Below, in pieces: positions 61,195-64,000 of a stretch of DNA of 64,000 nucleotides. The notes beneath the pieces were generated by a model that searched no databases, had not been told where the DNA came from, and saw only the letters and a list, made by a program, of their open reading frames with translations. A program made the position numbers and the translations under genes. Source of the DNA: Zingiber officinale (lineage: Eukaryota; Streptophyta; Magnoliopsida; Zingiberales; Zingiberaceae); assembly GCF_018446385.1 (NCBI RefSeq), contig NC_056002.1, forward strand, positions 3,707,474-3,771,473, written 5' to 3'. Position 1 is the first letter of the stretch. Each line of letters opens with the position of its first letter.

Positions 61195-61680
61195 GTTGGT
61201 TCATATCAAGTGACGGATTAGCGGGGACACTAGAGATGGACGTATTCATCTTTTACCACTATATCAAGTGATACTCTCGCTTGCTAGATCTTTGGTGAAG
61301 CCCAGGAAGAAGACAGATGGAGGACTAGATCAATCGGATTCTTTCCATCCAGTTTTACCTATATCAATATTAATTTGTAGTCCCGGATAATTGTCTAGCG
61401 ATAGAGCACCTTAATAATTGAACATGGAAGAGATAAAATACGAGTGACTATTAACTATTAATTTTTTAGATATTTAAAAATTGAGTATATAAATTAATAA
61501 TTGAACTTGGAAAAGATAAATTACAAATGACTATTAATTATTAACTATTAATGTTTTAGATATTTAAGAATTGAGTATATAAATTAATAATTAAACATGG
61601 AAAAGATAAATTACAAATGACTATTAATTATTAATGTAAATGTTCAAGGTATAAAAAAATTATGCTCGAATGTATTTCGA
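61195..61680. repeat. Spacer with an 80-90 bp AT-rich triplicated repeat
   Basis: From 61418, three copies start ATAATTGAAC / ATAATTAAAC and contain ATGGAAAAGATAAATTACA, then GACTATTAATTATTA; the third is partial and ends near 61635. No gene is seen. Confidence 0.6.
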
Positions 61681-61689
61681 TCGTGACAA

Positions 61690-61860
61690 TATTTTATAAC
61701 TCAACTACCACTATGACTCCGAAGGGATGATGATTTGTGGGTTATGAACTTACAACAAAGTTTCATCAGATGATTGATGGGGCCAACAAGTCAAAGAAAG
61801 GGTAGTTGGTCTTTATTGATGAGGCGGATGCTTTTTATGCGAGTAAATTATACTCTTACA
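61690..61860 (+). pseudogene. Fragment of an ATAD3-like AAA ATPase gene
   Basis: Read in one frame from about 61767, the sequence gives HQMIDGANKSKKG, then a stop, then LVFIDEADAFYA. This matches the stretch around Walker B of plant ATAD3-type mitochondrial AAA ATPases, which I recall as KIHQ.FDWAKKSKKGLLLFIDEADAFLCE. Upstream, a different frame gives MMICG where ATAD3 has MMTGG, so there is at least one frameshift besides in-frame stops. No other exon of such a gene was found nearby. It is a broken gene fragment or a retroposed piece. Confidence 0.65.
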
Positions 61861-62815
61861 TTTTCCCTTATTCCGTTGACAAATGTAACTGGTTTCAGCA
61901 CTTGTACAAAAGAGCTTCAACAAATTAAAGGAAAACATCACTGTTATTGATATTCACCCTTTAGGTCAACACCTCAATGAGCAGACGGAACACTATATCT
62001 ATGAGTGTGATCTAAATCTATCATCCAATATCAACTCAACTACACCGCTGCACCCGTGGGGACAACAACATACCCATGAGTGATCTTTACAATCGGTGAT
62101 CAATCAAAGGACATAGTACTAAGGTGCGCACTTGCTTTTGTAGATTTTCTAAAATTTTTTTGTCCAACCTTTTTCATCCAGTCGGTGAAAATGATTCTAA
62201 ATGCTTAATTAGAAGTGATTCAACCCGATAATATGTGATTCTAATCGATTGATCATCATTTGGCATGAATCTAAGACCTTTAATACTATCAAATACTTTT
62301 CACACTCTAAATTTGAAAAAATAAATACGAATAAACTTAAGGGAATCCAAGAGCATAATAATGCTAATTTGGCATAATTCGAGGCCAAACACTTTTTGGC
62401 TAAAAGCATACGATCTCCATTCAATTGGAATCATTAGTAATCCATCAAACATCATTATTTAGCAAAAACTGTAAATATTATTGAGAGCTCAAAATACTAA
62501 CTTAGGAGAACTCTAGAAGTGCAATGGTGTTTGCTCTAGGACCATCAAATATTTTTGTCCAAAGTGTTTATTGATCATTTAGCAGTCAATTTAATGATCA
62601 TGTAAGTTTCCCTTTGCATCTGTCGTAGAACATTTTTGCAATTGCTCGATCCTTTTGATTCCAGCTTCATTAAAGAACGGCATGCCTCAGCAGTATGTCA
62701 CACAGCGACTCGTTCGATCGTTCCTAGTACATAAAAGTCAAGAACTACGAAATTAATGCTACAACATGATCGTAAATCGAAGTAATTGAAAGTAGACTTC
62801 TCAGTCCACTGGCAT
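61861..62815. other. Spacer downstream of the ZF-HD gene
   Basis: No gene, repeat or further ATAD3-like sequence recognised. The part nearest 62815 is presumably the 3' untranslated region of the minus-strand gene. Confidence 0.45.
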
Positions 62816-63679
62816 TTATTGGTGGCGGTGGTGGTGGATCGGCTGGTTCTGGTGTTCTTCTTCCTCTTCGTCATCTTCCAGAAGCTGCTGCTGCTGCTGC
62901 GGTTGCTGTTGCTGGTGGTTTTGCTTCTTCAGTGAGCTTTTGTTATTGTGCATCCACACCTTGAACACATGTCTTCTCACGCCGACTTCGCCGCAGAAGT
63001 GGTCCACCGCCCCCTCGTCCCCGCCCTGCATCCGCCACCCCACCTTCTCCGCGAACGCCAGCATCTTCTCCTTCTGCTCCGTCGTGAACTTGGTCCGGAA
63101 CCTCTTCCTCGACACCACGAACGGCCGCTGCGCCGCCAGATCCTCGCTCGACGACTCCGTTCCCGCCGCCGCCGCCGCCGCTCCGGCGCAGCTATTCCCA
63201 GCCAGCACCATCAGGCCGGACGCGGCGCCGAAAGCCTTCGGGTGCCCGTGGGCCGCCGGCGGCGGAAGCAAGAGCGGCGTCGCGGCGCCGTTCCGGAGCT
63301 CGCACATCTCGCCGTCGCTCTTCCGGTGGAAGCTCCGGTGGCAGCCGCAGGCGGCGCACCGGAGCGCCTCGCCGGCGCTCGGCATGAACTCGCAGCAGCC
63401 GTCGAGCACGTGGCCGCCGACGCTGGCCGCGTGGTTCCGCAGGCACTCCCGGTATCTCGGCTCCGTTTCCGGCCTCATCCCGTCGGCGGCAGGGGGGGCT
63501 ACGGAAATGTAACTGGGCTTCTGGGCCAGGGACGACGAGCCCATAGCCTCGCCTCCTCTGGCAAAGAATAGCGCAGACGAGGACGAAGGAGGAGAAGGGA
63601 GAGCCCTGGCGAAGGCAGACTGCTGCAGAGGAGCCGGGCTGTAGACCTCCTCCGTCAGCTCCACCTTCCTAAATTCCAT
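62816..63679 (-). CDS. Zinc-finger homeodomain (ZF-HD) transcription factor
   Basis: A nuclear plant-specific transcription factor that dimerises through its zinc finger and binds ATTA-type sites; members act in flower, leaf and stress development. One uninterrupted ORF of 287 residues; most ZF-HD genes lack introns. The ZF-HD dimerisation domain is at about 74-120: YRECLRNHAASVGGHVLDGC, CEFMPS, then CAACGCHRSFHRK with the spaced Cys/His set. The homeodomain is at about 191-252 (KRFRTKFTTEQKEKMLAFAE to the family-typical VFKVWMHNNK). The C-terminus has Gln and Glu runs and a His tail. The linker is Ala-rich and the coding GC content is high. A second Met at residue 46 (63544) could be the start; the first is preferred because nothing argues against it. 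Confidence 0.93.
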   Translation of the reverse strand: MEFRKVELTEEVYSPAPLQQSAFARALPSPPSSSSALFFARGGEAMGSSSLAQKPSYISVAPPAADGMRPETEPRYRECLRNHAASVGGHVLDGCCEFMPSAGEALRCAACGCHRSFHRKSDGEMCELRNGAATPLLLPPPAAHGHPKAFGAASGLMVLAGNSCAGAAAAAAGTESSSEDLAAQRPFVVSRKRFRTKFTTEQKEKMLAFAEKVGWRMQGGDEGAVDHFCGEVGVRRHVFKVWMHNNKSSLKKQNHQQQQPQQQQQLLEDDEEEEEHQNQPIHHHRHQ

Positions 63680-64000
63680 TTACTAAACTCGTTAATTAAT
63701 TTAAGACGGAGTAAGAAACAGTGGCGAGGAAGAAGAGTAGGAGAGGGGAGAATCCATAACCACCGACAAGGTCATGTTTCACCCCTCCCACGCCCTGCGA
63801 CTCGCCCCACCGCCATTACAACTCTCTCTCGGTGTCTTCTCTTCTCCTCTGCAGCTGATAGCTAGCTCGGTAGGTGAGGTTGGGGATCATTTATTGCTCA
63901 GGAGCTCCTGGGATGCAACTTCAGGAAGAAAAAACAAGCTCTCTCCTAATTGTGTCAGCTGAGGCTCAGCCCTTCCCCTTCTCCTCCCCTCCGTGCATGC
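63680..64000 (-). promoter_or_regulatory. Upstream region of the ZF-HD gene
   Basis: Pyrimidine-rich plus strand (CTCTCTCT near 63823, CTTCTCCTC), so GA-rich on the gene's strand as in many plant leaders. No clear TATA box. The window ends here. Confidence 0.35.

Noticed and set aside
62948-63571. Open frames on the plus strand opposite the ZF-HD gene
   Set aside because: Shadows of the GC-rich ZF-HD coding sequence.

Overview
The window is nuclear DNA of a monocot plant, most likely of the ginger order (Zingiberales) and probably Zingiberaceae. The evidence is a type III polyketide synthase that reads like the curcumin synthase family, plant genes with GT-AG introns, and dense LTR retrotransposons, SINEs and AT-rich spacers. 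Six host genes are supported: a curcumin-synthase-like polyketide synthase (minus, 17269-18566), plastid ornithine carbamoyltransferase (plus, 31254-35530), the 20S proteasome subunit alpha-1/PAF (plus, 36103-45959), a subgroup XII bHLH transcription factor (plus, 47876-49221), the NuA4 subunit EAF6 (plus, 56267-59828) and a ZF-HD homeobox factor (minus, 62816-63679). They are unrelated housekeeping, regulatory and specialised-metabolism genes, with no sign of a gene cluster.

Layout. 1-1487: AT-rich and decayed repeats. 1488-16460: a three-deep nest. A probable old solo LTR was split by a Tat-lineage Ty3-type element (2144-16063, duplication CCCGA). That element was split in turn by a young gag-only Ty1/copia-type element (4474-11201, duplication GACTC). 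16461-19270: the polyketide synthase and its upstream region. 19270-26976: AT-rich spacer with degenerate repeats, a solo LTR inside an older LTR (22716-23522), LTR-like sequence and a plastid psaB fragment. 26977-30811: a second gag-only copia-type element, ending about 440 bases before the carbamoyltransferase start codon. 31200-46000: carbamoyltransferase and PAF1; the single PAF1 intron is 9 kb because it holds a hAT-like element, two Ty3-type LTRs and a third copia-type element nested in one of them. 46000-56200: the bHLH gene, a SINE, microsatellites, a further LTR-like block, a 20-bp minisatellite with a perfect 34-bp palindrome, and a 230-bp tandem duplication. 56200-61200: EAF6 with SINE copies within and after it, the last partly duplicated in tandem. 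61380-62800: spacer with a pseudogene fragment of an ATAD3-like AAA ATPase. 62816-64000: the ZF-HD gene and its upstream region.

No new defence or biosynthetic system was found. The most unusual content is structural: LTR elements that carry gag but no polymerase, an LTR loaded with GATCGGTC/GACCGATC hairpins, a 65-bp tandem array inside a Tat element, and a palindromic minisatellite. All splice sites were placed by eye from GT/AG signals, reading frame and remembered family sequences. No alignment or search was run.
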